Source: Asterochloris sp. CNOR1 (Eukaryota > Chlorophyta > Trebouxiophyceae > Trebouxiales > Trebouxiaceae). Taken from it: 64,000 nt of DNA. The translations under genes were made by a program, and so were the position numbers. The notes beneath the pieces are model-generated. The model had not been told where the DNA came from and did not search any database. It was given only the letters and a program-made list of their open reading frames with translations. Positions 11,601 through 22,935 of this stretch are shown in pieces; positions within the stretch are counted from its first letter, which is position 1; each line of letters begins with the position of its first letter. The stretch lies in assembly GCA_963969365.1 (NCBI GenBank), contig OZ017759.1:868001-932000 (forward strand), in the 5' to 3' direction.

Positions 11601-14600
11601 AGTCGTGTTAAGGCCCCGAAGCCCATGGGTGCCAACAGGTGCGACATGGGCCCCAGCAGGCCAGTGCAGCTGTGGCACTGCAGACCGCTTGCTGCTTGAT
11701 GCCGCACTGGAGACCTGGACAAGCTAGATGCAGAGTGAATGCCTGCTGCTGCTGCAGGGATGCTGAGCTGTCTGCCGCGCGCGCAGAGGCCTCCGCAGAC
11801 GCCCTGAGGACAGAGGCGGCCCATGCCTCGTCGTCCATGGGCCACCTCCTGCACATGCCAGCCCACACCTATGTCAGAATTGGACGTTGGCAGGCAAGCA
11901 ACTCTGCGGGGTGGTGTGTTCTTGGGCCTGCCCTTGCTGTGCACCTCTGGCCCACTCTGCTTTCTGATAGTGTGTTTACAGGCCCTTGCAACATCCTGAA
12001 GCAGTCTAAGCTGTGATGAGGCAGGCAGTTTTGCAGCCTCTGCCCACATCCCAGACCCCAGTAGCATGCCCAATGCTGCACCTCAACTGCTTGTCTGCTG
12101 TCCACTGCAGGACGCTGTCGAGGCCAACATTGTGGCCCATGAGGCGGACCTGCTGCTGTCCAAGAGCTGCCTGAAGGCTGTGGCACCTGAGCACAATGTG
12201 GCCATGCTGGTCTATGCAGCGTCCATGGCGGGGCAGGTGACTGGCAATGCTTGATCTGCTTGCAGACAGCAGCAATGCACTGCTTGCCCTCATGTGGGCC
12301 GCGCTGATGCACACCTCAAGCCTGTTGAGGCTTATGCTGCAAGCATGCTTGCTGCACGCCAGGGCAACTTATTGGTAGGTGCACATGGCTTGTGCTGATG
12401 CCTTCAGTCATGCCTGGCATGACATGATGCCTCGCGGGATGCTGCTGGCCCTGACGTCTTTCATGGCAGCCAGCAGGACTCATGGCGCTTGCCGCGCTGC
12501 AGGCATTTGGGCTGCAATGACATCTTTGCTGAGGCAGCACAGTCCTGCTTCTGCAGGCTGAGCGGGCACTGGAGTACAGTCTGAGGCTCAGAGGGATTGC
12601 ACAGCAGATGCCCCTGGCGTCAGACCCCGGCGTGGAGTGGACCTTCCTGCCCCTGCAGCAGGTCCTGTTTGGACGCTGGGAGTCGCTCCTGGCCATGCAG
12701 CCACCCTCTGCAGGCGCGCGTGGCCTGTGCAGGTCAGTACTGCGACGATGCCAGGCCTGCAGTTGCCTAGTGCCTGCTTGAGGTGGACCTGCAGCTGGCC
12801 AGTGCCTACAGCAGCAGCATGTGGGAGGCCACTGGTCCAGGATGCTCCACCCACTGTGTCTTGTGGAACTTCTGCGAGAGGCATCAAGCATGCTGAGCAG
12901 TCCCTGACAGCTGCTCAGAGGCTTCTGATCATGCCAGAGATGCATACCACTGGGAGCCTTCAGCTGCCCTGCAAGTTGCAGGAAATCACTGCGCACAGCA
13001 AGAGCAGTCAGTGCTGCTGCTCTGCTTACCTGGGTTGCTCCTATCCGAGTGGTGCTTTGGGCGCAGGAGTGAGTCCTCACATTCTCAACCTTCTGCTTGC
13101 AGTGCTGGTGGACATGAATATGCACAGGCTGTCTTCCACTTTGCTCGTGCAATGGCGCTGGCAGCCAGCGCAGAGCACCGCCCTGAGGCAGCTGTGGCCG
13201 CAGAGCGAGAGGTAGTGCTTCTCAAGGTGAGCTGCAACTGTGGTCTGGCCTGCTCAACCATAGTGCTGTCATTGTCCATGCCACTGTGCTCTGGCCTGTT
13301 CACGCTCTTTCTCCTGCAGTTGTCGTCATCCTCATCATGTGTTGCGCATGAAAGCAGCCCAAGAGTGTCTGTTTTGCTTGAGAGCCCTTTCTGCTGCAGC
13401 AGCCCTGTGTAGGCTGACATGTTGCAAGCAGTGGCTGCATGCCAAAGCTGGAGGCTGTCCTACTTTGCAATCACTCCTGGCAGGCAGTTGCCGGGTGCGT
13501 TTCGCTTTGTTTTCATTGGAAATGCTCTCTTTGTACCCACCTGCAGCGCCCCACATCCTAGGCCAAAGAAGCCCCGACTTCTGGCCTGAGGCATGCCAGC
13601 TTGACTCTTGTTTGCCACTTGACCTGATGCCTTCTCCAACTGCTGCAGGCGGCCTCCAGCCTGGTGTCCCCTGAGCCTCACTACCTTCCCGGCCCCTACC
13701 CTGGCCTGAACAACTGTGACTACTACAACCTCGTACGAGTCTACATGCTAGTAGCACAGGCCCGCATTGCCCTCATGCAGGGCCAGCTGTCTGCATCTGA
13801 GGTGGGGTCAAAAGCTTGCGTGCCGGCCGGCCTGCAGCGCTGTCATGTTGTGCCCGCGTCAGACATGGTATCACCTCTCCTGTTTAATGGCACGAATTGC
13901 AGCATGCATGGCTTAGGCCAACAGGTGCCTGAAAGCTGTTGTGTCTGATCTCGTCTGAGGCTGCACCACCCTCTAATCCCAGCAGTGAGACTCCCGGAAT
14001 GACAATACCCCTATGCTTAGCTCTGGCTTCCTGTGCTCAGCCCATACCTGACATGTTTTCTAATGTGCAGGCTCTGCTCCTCCAAGCTCAAGAGGTTGAT
14101 GATGGCATGAACTACGTGGAGCCCCCTCGCCTGTATCAGCCCGTACGCCACTGCCTGGCAGCACTGCAGCTCCGTCTGGCACAACCAACGAAGGCAGAGC
14201 AGGTGGGCTCCAGGCATGCTTGCCTTCAGCCAAAACGATGGCTCGTTGTTTGGGCTATGTGGCTTGCAGCGCAGCAGCTGGCACTCTGCCCCTGGGAACG
14301 GGCTCTCAGGGACATGCCTGCAGGCTATTTTGCAATGTATGGCTGCTGTGCCTCTGCAACATTGACAGTGATCGCACTCAGGTGGGCCGCATGGCTCAGC
14401 AGCATCCAATGCACACTGCAAGCTGTGAGGATGCAGATCTCCCTGAAGCAGCTCCCTTGCTCTGGCTGCAGGCCTGCGTGGAGGACCTGGCACAGCACCC
14501 CCACAACGTCTGGGCCCTCAGCGGCCTGGCTGCAAGCAGGGCGTTCCAGGGCTTGCCAGCTGACAACTCGTCGGCGGCAGAGCTGGCCGCAGCACAGGGC

Positions 14601-14645
14601 CAGCCAGATGCTCAATTTGCCAGCAGCTGCCTTGCCTTTGCCTGA
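8636..14645 (+). CDS. membrane-anchored tetratricopeptide-repeat protein
   Basis: Fourteen exons in phase: 8636-8740, 8931-9058, 9157-9436, 9716-9846, 10081-10216, 10400-10603, 11318-11448, 11758-11893, 12111-12236, 12557-12732, 13103-13226, 13649-13801, 14071-14202 and 14472-14645; about 711 aa. The N terminus has two hydrophobic helices (MFVTFLLGCLAVSSVCLALI and one around VLVVAACASSAAGMGALLLG) separated by an acidic linker. The rest is a TPR solenoid of the type in which a repeat ends DPAAAMPHWGMAFAKGP and a later one reads GHLLHMPAHTYVRIGRW. That variant is common in bacterial and plant proteins of unknown role. Exon 11758-11893 ends CAG|GCAAGC, a GC-AG intron. The partner and pathway are unknown. 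The solenoid presumably binds proteins at a membrane. Confidence 0.8.
11229..11284 (+). repeat. ghost copy of the TPR exon that starts at 11318
   Basis: CTGCAGGATGACAGCATGTA at 11232 parallels TTGCAGGAGGATGGCAGCAT at 11312, and the similarity continues through CAGGC(T/A)GAGC. The copy lies directly upstream and carries an acceptor-like end, but its frame is not kept. Confidence 0.65.
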
Positions 14646-14950
14646 GAGCCCTTCCGTCCCTTGTACACTTGTCTCTGTGATTGTTGCATGTTGTACAACA
14701 TCTGTGCTAGCATCGTTGCATTTTGTGGGCATGCCACACATCTGTAGTATATGCTGAGACTCTGTGAGCATTGTGCTTTGTCCTCCTGCTCCTCAATGGG
14801 CCCCCTTGATCATTGCTCTACGCGCTGCCTGGCCCCATACCCTTGTTTGATAACGTTTCATTCTGTGAATGTGGCCAGAGCCAATTGTGCTCTAAGCCAC
14901 TGCTGCTGTAACGCATGTTTGGTTCGTCATTGCACAAACTATCATTGGTG
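14646..14950. other. convergent 3' ends of the TPR and RNF25-like genes
   Basis: A 305-bp gap with no gene. A TGTAA pentamer on the plus strand at about 14906 could be the algal polyadenylation signal of the TPR gene, although it lies about 260 nt past the stop. The segment is AT-richer than its surroundings. Confidence 0.4.
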
Positions 14951-17900
14951 CTACGACAAGCCCCCTTGTGGTTCCTGTTTACAGTGGGTGCTGGAGTGTT
15001 TGTGGCGGCATGTGTTGCGCAGCCGGGTGTCAGAGGCCTTCTCATGCGGCACCCCACCCTTTCCTTTCTGCAGACCCCGCCTTTGCTGTCTGGAGCTCTG
15101 TGCCTGAGCAGACTTGGCTGAACCCCCCTGTGATGACTCTGCTCCTGCCTCCTGGCTGGACTGGTCTCCTGCTGCCGCCTCAGCTGCAGCTGCTGCTGAA
15201 GCCTGCAGGTCATCCAGGCTCCTGCCCCAGTGCTGGCTCACTATGGCGCCCTGCAGCCGCATCTCACAGCCCTGGTCAGCCTCTCCAGCCTGCTACATTA
15301 CTGAGGAAGCAAACGGGTGTCACATCCTCTAAGTACAGGCACGCACTGCCATCAGAGAGCTCCAGGCAGGTGCCAGGTCTGTTGGGCATGCACTGCTGCA
15401 GCCAGCTCTGCAGGGAGTGCATGAGCAGCAAGGGGCTGCCTTGTACTGTTGCCTCCTCTGTTGCGGTCTGAAGGGATTCACCCTCTCCCAGGGTCCCACA
15501 GAGGGACATGCTACGCAGGGGCCATGCTGCAGGAAGACTTGTGGCCCGCCTCCAAACGAGCATTCGATGCTACCCTGCCACGCCCTTTCCACATGCGCTG
15601 TAACGGAGGGGTGCAGGCACCCAAGAGAAGCAGGTGCCTCTGTGCAGGGGCAGCTCTCCGCTGAGACAACTGAGCAGCACGGTAGTGGCTTGCCTGAGCT
15701 GCCTGGCGGGCGTGCAGGGCCGCGTGTCGCTGCTGCGTCACCTTGAGCTGGGCCAGCTCCTGCGCAGCCCACTGCACAGTTTCTGTGCATGAATCTGCTG
15801 GCTGGTCCTGCTGCAGCTCAGGCAGATCATGAGCTAGGTCGGCGGGCGTCGCAGGCGTCCTGCAGAGGACAGAGGTGTCTTAGATGCCAAGCAAGCTCAG
15901 ACACGCCGAGCCCACAATTGGAGACAAGGATACGCCCTTATGCACTGGACACCCTGGCCTGACTGGGTCCGAACCACTGTCACAGCTGCTGAGTGAGAAG
16001 CACTGTACAGCCATAGGCAAGCTGGGTAGTCCAGTCACGCTTGCTGCCTACCTGCAGGCTGGCATGGATTGGTGAAGTCGCCACGTTAATCTGCACCAGC
16101 CCTAAGCCTGCAGCTTGCTAGCAGCAGTGACCCACTTCACAAAACTGGTCGAGGCTTACTGCCTACAAGCAGGCTGAGCCTCAAGAAGCATGAGGGCGCC
16201 ACATATGTCATGCAGCAGCCCTCTTTCCTGCGGCTCGCAAGCAGCTGTCAGTATGACTGCCCACCTGCAGGCTGGGCACTGGATGGTGAAGAGGCCGTGT
16301 GGGTCTGGCACCAGGCCCCGTTCCTGCAGCTTGCTGGCAGCTGTGGTCAGACCCAGGTCATCTTTGAGCTGCTGGGCCTCCCTGCACTGCTGCTGCTGCT
16401 GCCACTGCCACCAGGAAGCAAAGCAAGCCCTGCACACAGGCAGAGAATGGCAGCAGTTGGCTGTAGTTTGTGGTTTGGGTCCACCCTGTTGTGGAACTAC
16501 CGGTCCTGATGTCCACCTAACACCACAGGAACCAATGCAGCACCGGACCCTGCAGGGACTTGCCAAGATGTTGCCCAGACATTGGTGCCCCTTGAAAACT
16601 GCCCGAGTTTGACTAGAGCCTTGCGGCAGGGCCACATGCTGCTGACTAAGCTCCGCCAGCCGGAGTGCCCGCAACACTTCCTGGCCAAGCACCCAAGTCT
16701 CCCCTTGTTCTCACCACCTGCGTTATGATGCGACAGACAATCTGTGTTAATCCTACAGTGCCTTGGCAGTAGACAGGCCACCCGCTGCTCAGCACGACAG
16801 GCATCGAGGCATAGGGAAGATAAGTACACCCACACGCCGCACCCACTCTTTAAAGCAGCAGAGCAGGCAGCTCCAGCGGCTTGTTGCCAGCTGTTTTGGG
16901 CTGCAGGGCTGACCCACATCTGGGCTGCCTTGGCTGTCGTGTTACTGCCAACAGGAGAGTATCGCATTAACAAATCTCTCAAGCTGGACAGCGCCCCACC
17001 TGTGAAAGCAGTGGAAGCAAGGCAGCTTCAGCAGGTCTTCCACCAGCTGTGCCGGGCTCCAGCCTGGCTGCAGCAGGGGCTCCAGGCAGAAACAGCAGTT
17101 GCCCTCAGGGTAGTTGAGCTCAGTCAGCTGCTCCCTCGCAGCATCGATCAGCTGACCCAGCATCATCTCGCCACCCAGCCCCTGGGCCTGCTGGGCCAGG
17201 TGCTGCAGCACTGCAGCTATGCGCTTGTCGCTCAGGCCTGCAGGAGGATCGGAGAAGTGGGTTAACTGCTTGAAATCAAGATCGAAATGCTGCTGTGATG
17301 TGTTGGTGCCTCAGGCCTGCCACTCCAGTGGCCTGCTGAGCCAGATGGTGCAGCATGTGGGCAATGTGCTCGTTGCTGAGGCCTGCAAAACATCCAGAGA
17401 GGTCAAAGCTGTGCATCTTGTGTCAGGCCTTCAGGCGTTTGCCTGAAGCAGGCGTGTTGCCTCGAGACATGGGGTGTGTGCTGAACTCTCCTCTGTTCAG
17501 GCAAGAGCCAGGTTGTGCTGTATAGATGGGCAATGGGCCTGTTGCTCAGGCCCGCAACGACCACAACAGCTGATGATGCATATATTGCTGAGGCCTGCGG
17601 GAGCCCAACTGACCCACCAGCACTTGTGCTTGCTGCTCAGGCCTCCAGGGGCGCAAGGAAGTGCTGCAGCACCTCAGCAAAGCGCTTCAGATCTGCAAAA
17701 CTCAATTCCGGTCCCCATGACTTGGTGCTTGTCGCTCAGGCATGCAGGAGCCCAGAAGAGGCAGTGCAACATATGGTCAAGGCTGTTGTTGCTCAGGCCA
17801 CCTGGTGCAACAGCAGGGCATGCAAGCCCTACTTTGAGCAGCATGGAGTGCAATACAGCTGCAGCTGCAAGCCTTGACGGCCTGCGAAGCCCAGCACAGC

Positions 17901-18351
17901 ACAGTACAGCGTCAGCAGTTTTCACCCTTGGCAGCCAGCAGGCGCACAGCAGGGACTGCATCTGGGTAGCCGGCCTCTGTCCAACACTCTAGCCGGGCAT
18001 CCACAAAGCAGGCACCACTCTGCTGGCCTGTGTCTGGGGTCACTGCCACACTGATGGCCAGCGGCTGCTGCTGCAGGACCTGCAGCTCCTCGCCATAGGT
18101 CATCTGCATGCAGCCATGCATTCAGCCCGACATCGAACCCATGCAGTGATTGCAGGGCTGCCTCACGCTGTCCAAAACAGGGGTACAGCCACAGCCAGGA
18201 AAGCGCACAAGCTCAGGCAGGCATATCTTGGAATGGGGAATGTGGTCCTTGAGATGCAAGCAGAGGTGGATCCCATCCCTGCTGCTGCTGTGTTGATCCT
18301 GGTGGGCCTCACCTGAAGGGCCTCCAGCTCAGTACCAGCATCGTCATTCAT
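14951..18351 (-). CDS. RWD-RING E3 ubiquitin ligase, RNF25-like
   Basis: Six exons in phase: 18351-18313, 18103-17926, 17237-17000, 16429-16265, 15859-15742 and 15250-14951; 345 aa. Residues 1 to about 110 form a RWD domain, including EALQMTYGEE and the YPDAVP turn. A RING follows: CCFC at 120-123, LPCFHCFHRACF at 144-155, then after a long Gln-rich insert the closing CPACR. A long insert in the RING is typical of RNF25-type ligases. The C terminus is coiled, Gln/Ala-rich and basic. The expected role is transfer of ubiquitin from an E2; RNF25 acts in ribosome and DNA-damage signalling in animals, and the role here is inferred. The last two exons are the least certain. The 690-bp second intron holds an array of copies of exon 3. 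Confidence 0.82.
17300..17805 (-). repeat. array of decayed copies of RNF25-like exon 3 edge
   Basis: The true acceptor and exon start read GCAGGCCTGAGCGACAAGCG on the minus strand (17241-17222). The same GGCCT(G/C)AGC(A/G)A core recurs at about 17331-17385 (longest, about 55 nt, still readable as GLSNEHIAHMLHHL), 17513-17557, 17571-17601, 17620-17645, 17710-17745 and 17760-17800, with a weak one at about 17414-17432. All are on the same strand, all lie within one intron, and spacing is irregular. Confidence 0.8.
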
Positions 18352-18534
18352 GAGGAAACATCAGGGCATGTTCTGTACACAGTATGGCATGTATGAAAAT
18401 TCTCAGATAGCGTGCTTCGGAGTGCCAAGTCTGGACGTGGTGAAGAAAGCAAAGTTGATGAATGAACTTCAGTATCCGCTCGCTCCCAGGAGGTCAAGAC
18501 TTTGGGGCTCTGAGGGAAGGACACTGCTTGCAGA
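18352..18534. promoter_or_regulatory. compact divergent promoter, RNF25-like / oxygenase 1
   Basis: Only 183 bp separate the two predicted start codons, so the genes probably share a bidirectional promoter. No named motif is evident. The last few bases before the oxygenase ATG contain a TTGCAG, which could instead be the acceptor of a 5' UTR intron. Confidence 0.45.
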
Positions 18535-21500
18535 ATGACTGCCACTGCTCGGATCCCTGTCATAGACATGCAACAAAAGGATCAGCTGGTGTCAGCAATG
18601 AGGGAAGCCTGTCACTCCAGTGGTTTTTTTCAAGGTGGGCTTTCTTGCTGCAGCGGAGGCTGAGGAGGGGCTCAAACAGTTCAAACATGAACAACATCGG
18701 CTGCAGTTGTCAACCACGGCATCCCTGCCAAGACCATCTCACAGCACTGGGAGGCCAGCAGGTCTTTCTTCAATCTGCCAGAGTCCACCAAACAGGAAAT
18801 TGTTGCAGATGACAACTTCAGGCAGGCCGCTGTTGTGACACTCTTCTATCTGCGCCAGCTCAGCGGCATGATGCAGGCGCCAGGCACCAGGTCGCTCACT
18901 GCATGGTGGTGGCTGCTCACCATTGCAATAGCTTGTCTCCCGCCAGAGACTGCTCTGTCTGCGCTGTGTGCATGGGCATGCCTGCTGGCCGCAATGCTCA
19001 AAGGCCTCTTGTGCTGTTTGCTACCTCAGTATAGTCAAGAGTTGTTGAGGTCTTGCATGGTCTCAGGTGTCCCTGGGCTACAGTGATGTCTCGTGCAGGG
19101 GCCATGGACTGTCTCTAATGCATGCGCCTCAGATGGTCTCTGATGCTGATGCAGGGGCTACACACCCATGCAGGATCAGACACTGGGCGGATCCACTCAG
19201 AAAGAGGGTGACACAAAAGAAGGTCTGGCCCTGACAGGCTGCGCTACATGCCTGCGGCCGACGCAACTTTTGACTCTGCAACTTAGCTCTGGTAGTCATG
19301 CGTCTGTGCTGCTGTTCTCAAGCCAAGCATTACTCAGCAGAGTAAGAACAGGAATGCATGCCACCAGCCCTGCTGCCACCAGTCTGCCGTAATTTGCACC
19401 TGTGTCTCCCACATGGCGGCTTCAACTATCTGCAGCCCAGGTTCAGCAAGGGATAACATGTGGTCACTGCCTCCTCTGCTGAGGCATTATGTACACACTT
19501 GCTTCTGAATTGCAAGCCTGTCTGCAGGTCTCTACTTCGGCCGCGAGGTCAGCGCAGACTCTGAGGAGGGCAAGCTGCCTCTGCATGGCCCCAACCAGTG
19601 GCCCTCGCCGGTGAGCAGCAGCAACGGCATTAAGCGTCACCAGTACCTCATGATCATCAGACAGCCTTCGTCACGTCTACATTGCCTGCCCCTGCGTGCC
19701 CAGAGTAGCGGCTCCCACTTCCAGCATTGCTGCCTGCATGTCGCCCTGCTTGGTCCCCATCAGTGGCAGGGGCGTCGAGCACCGATTTTGCCATGGATCA
19801 AGGAAGAGATTATCTGCCACAACAACAGACAACACGTCCTGTGCTGCAGAGATTTACTACTTGAATTGAGGCCAGCGTTGATGCTGCTTCCAGGGTCCGG
19901 GCTCTCAGCAGCTCTCCATGCTCAATGTCGTCTGAATCTTGAGCTCCCCATGTCTGTCTGACACAATCACCTTCCCTGCAGGAGGTTCTGCCTGCCTTCA
20001 GGCCAGCAATGCAGGCCTACTGGAAAGCAGTCGAGCAGCTGGGAATGCAGCTTGTAGCTCTGCTTGCTGAAGCACTGGGCCTTGACGTCGAGGCCTTCCT
20101 CAAGTTCTTTGACAAGCCTATGCTCCACCTCCGGCCCCTCCACTACAGCTCTAAAAGGTCAGTCCCTGACCAGGTGAGCACTGTGTGCAACAATCAGAAA
20201 CTCAGCAATGTCAGCAGACCCCTATTGTGCAGCCCTGTGCGGTGAGTAGTTTGCTCCAGTGAGTAATGTTGTGCTGGTACAGGCCCTGCAAGCACCGGCA
20301 AGCTGCATACAGAGTATGTGCAGCAGGGCACTGCGCTACAGTCATGTTGCAAGTTGAGCATCATGCAATGCACTTTCTGCACAGCAGTTTGACTCGGGCC
20401 TGACTGATTGGCTGCTGCTTGAGCGCCACCATATTGTTCTGCGCAGAGCACCTGCGCAGTCACCAGCTTGATGCAGCTGCCACACAGGGCTCATCTGACA
20501 ATCTGCACAGGTGCAACCTCAGGCACTCTTTTGCCCTTTGCAGGGCCTCTTTGGAGCAGGGGGGCACAGTGATTGTATGCTCAGGATGCACAGCCCTCCT
20601 GGAAGCAAGAAGTCTGCAGAAGTGGTTGTTTGTTGTGCGCGCAGGGCATCTTTGCAGCAGGGGCACATTCAGATTGGGGGTGCATCACCCTGCTGTTAAC
20701 AGATGGCACGCCAGGCTTACAGATCTACACCGCAGGCTCCTGGCAGAACGTCATCCCTGCTGCTTCAGATGCGTACATTGTCAACCTGGGAGACATGCTT
20801 GAAAGGTGAGGCACGCAGGCTGGCTGCAGCTTTGGCGTGGCTGGGACTTTGGGTTGATTGGGTAAGAAGCATAACACAGTGTTATGGGCCTCCTCTAGGT
20901 TCTACTTTAGATGGTGCTCCTGCCTGTTCTGTCTCTCAGCGCCAGTAGGCTGGTCATGCCTCCAATGACTGTGTCCATTTGAGGTGATCATGGATTGTCT
21001 GCTTGATGTGATCCGGAAGTTGAGTCCATCATAAAGTGTCTTGCTGGTTCCTTTGAGAGGCCTGGCCTTATTGAGTGGAGATTCTCATTACCTGGTCCCT
21101 CAGAGTCCCGCTGGACATGATGAGTTCAAATCTTGCACTCACACAGAGTGCCCCATGCAGGTGGACCAATGGTGTCTGCAAGTCCACTCTGCATCGTGTG
21201 GTCACAGACGGCACCAAGGAGCGCTACAGCACAGCCTTCTTCATGGAGCCCAACTTTCATGCGGTGAGTGCTCATTGTGGAGGCTTGGTGGCCCTGTGGG
21301 AAGGGTCTCAGTACAGGCTGCCAATACCGCAGAGATTCTGACAAAGACTGAGCTTGGGTTGTTCTACGTCTGCATCTGGTGTGTGCCGCACCAGCGATGC
21401 AAACCCTGTGTGAGAAGGCTCAGCCTGATTTGCCCTTCGACACGTGAGGGCCGCGCAGGTGCAACACTGTTTGTAGCAACCACTGCAGCCCAGCTATAGT

Positions 21501-21762
21501 GCACCTGTCGGTACTGGCTGCGGCACTAAAGCGTTGAGTTGTGCTGCTGCTGCAGGTCAAGCTGCCTCTGCTGCCCATGCCCAGGGGGGCTGCTGTTGTT
21601 CCTAGCACTACATGGTTGCCTCTGCAGGTTGTCAAGTGCCTGCCCGAGTGCTGCAGCCCTGGGAATCCGCCCAAGCATGCCCCCACAACAGCAGGAGCCT
21701 ACATGCTGGAGCGCTATGGGGGCACCCATGCATCATTCTCTGACGCAGCAGTCAATGCATGA
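18535..21762 (+). CDS. 2-oxoglutarate/Fe(II)-dependent oxygenase, tandem copy 1
   Basis: Eight exons in phase: 18535-18634, 18707-18821, 19155-19222, 19528-19610, 19982-20173, 20645-20805, 21161-21263 and 21628-21762; 318 aa. It has an N-terminal DIOX_N region (IPVIDM, VVNHGIP near residue 34, RGYTPM) and a C-terminal jelly roll with iron ligands His194, Asp196 and His251 and the co-substrate pair Arg261-x-Ser263 (ERYSTAFF). These soluble enzymes hydroxylate or desaturate small molecules. Relatives include plant hormone and flavonoid oxygenases and isopenicillin N synthase, and the substrate cannot be told here. The HxD motif reads AHSDWG rather than the usual AHTDYG kept in copy 2. Intron 2 appears to be GC-AG (TTCAG|GCAGGC). 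Confidence 0.9.
20539..20577 (+). repeat. ghost copy of oxygenase exon 6 start, copy 1
   Basis: TGCAGGGCCTCTTTGGAGCA lies about 105 nt upstream of the true acceptor and exon start GCAGGGCATCTTTGCAGCAG. The matching place in copy 2 (24797-24837) has the same kind of ghost. Confidence 0.7.
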
Positions 21763-22935
21763 CATGTCCCTCATGCTGCCATCCCAGTATGGGGTGGACT
21801 GCAGATTGTCGTTGCTTTTGCCCCACTTCCTCTTGAACACTGTAGTAGTGTTCATTGCCAGTGTTTGCTGTTGCTTTTGATGCAGGGCCATGTGCACAAT
21901 CGCTGACTCGCTTCAGCGTCAATGTCAAGCAGGTCGTACAACCTGTGAAACCATGTGACAACAGATGGGCAGTTCTGACAGCATGCCACCCTCTTTACAA
22001 TCTTGACATTACTGCATGCGGACAAGCCGCAGAGACGTCAATGCAGCAGACGATTGCACAGTGGCTCAAGGCTCCTAGCCCTGGCATGCCAAGCAGCAGG
22101 CTGCGTCCTCTCAACAAGTAGATTGCGCAGCGTGGCAGCAGCAACCTCATACTGAGCATGCTGCTGATGCTTCAGCAAGGCAAAGTGCCAAGGTTCTAAG
22201 TCTGTGGGCAGGCCTGCGAAGGCCTCTCTTTGCTGGTGGGGCATGGCGGGCTGTGCAGGCCAGATGCCCTGGCCGTGCAGCAAAGTTGGGGGCTGGCTGT
22301 GCTCAGAGGTGCTGTGTCATGAATCTCATCAGGATGGAGGTCTACAGCACCAGCCCGAGTGTCAGTGATGCAGGCTGAGCATCAATCAACTGTGTTCATG
22401 AACGAGTTGAAGTCGCTTCTTCCCTGGCTGATCATATGGCTGCTGCTGTGGACAAATGCAAACATCATATTGTCCTCCCAGCACCATGGCTCATGCTGAG
22501 GGCTTCACAGCTTTCCTCTCTGCAGTGCTGCTTGTGGCGCTTCCTCTCTGCTCGCTAGGCTGTTGTTTGCACAAGGAGGTGCTGGGAACAATCTGAAGGA
22601 TCGGGCAGCTCGAGCGTCTGACACAGGCTGCAGTTCCGGTGTGTGCAGCAGAGAGCACTGCGATCCTGCTGCAGGTGCAGCCAGGGCCTCCCCTCTGCAG
22701 GCACCCATTTGCTTCAGGGTGCCCTGGCATCGAGCGCTGCAGCAGCCCTCATGCACAGCAATTTGACCGCCGGTACTGACCAGCACAGATCAGCTCTGTG
22801 CCTACTGCAATGCGAAAGCAGGGGATCTCACAAGAATGCCAGTCGAATTATCTGCACAATTTTGCTCAATTGGGTCAATAATTATTATTGTCAGGAGCAT
22901 AAGCACTGCTCTAAGGGAAGGGCACAGCTTTCAAT
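21763..22935. other. spacer between the tandem oxygenase genes
   Basis: It contains the copy-1 3' UTR, a partial copy of the neighbouring minus-strand gene (22038-22340) and about 600 bp in which I see nothing. The polyadenylation pentamer TGTAA present after copy 2 is absent at the matching place (tgtagtagtg at 21841). Confidence 0.5.
22038..22340 (-). pseudogene. truncated duplicate of the last exon of the gene at 26404-27505
   Basis: The minus-strand text encodes REAFAGLPTDLEPWHFALLK and ATLRNLLVERTQPA, matching REAFTGLPTDLDHLHLALPR and TMLRNLHFERTQRA at the end of the intact gene. The similarity stops near 22340, with no upstream exons, acceptor or start. It was presumably carried along when the oxygenase gene was tandemly duplicated. 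Confidence 0.7.

Noticed and set aside
11297-13152. Long minus-strand open frames (258 and 278 codons) opposite the TPR gene
   Set aside because: Antisense shadows of GC-rich TPR exons and introns. The plus-strand exons have family motifs and consistent phases.
13939-14757. 272-codon plus-strand open frame near the TPR 3' end
   Set aside because: A read-through of introns in a frame different from the last two TPR exons. The peptide has no TPR pattern.
17300-17805. CRISPR-like or satellite array
   Set aside because: Repeats are imperfect, irregularly spaced and match the adjacent exon. There are no uniform spacers and no cas genes, and the setting is a eukaryotic intron.
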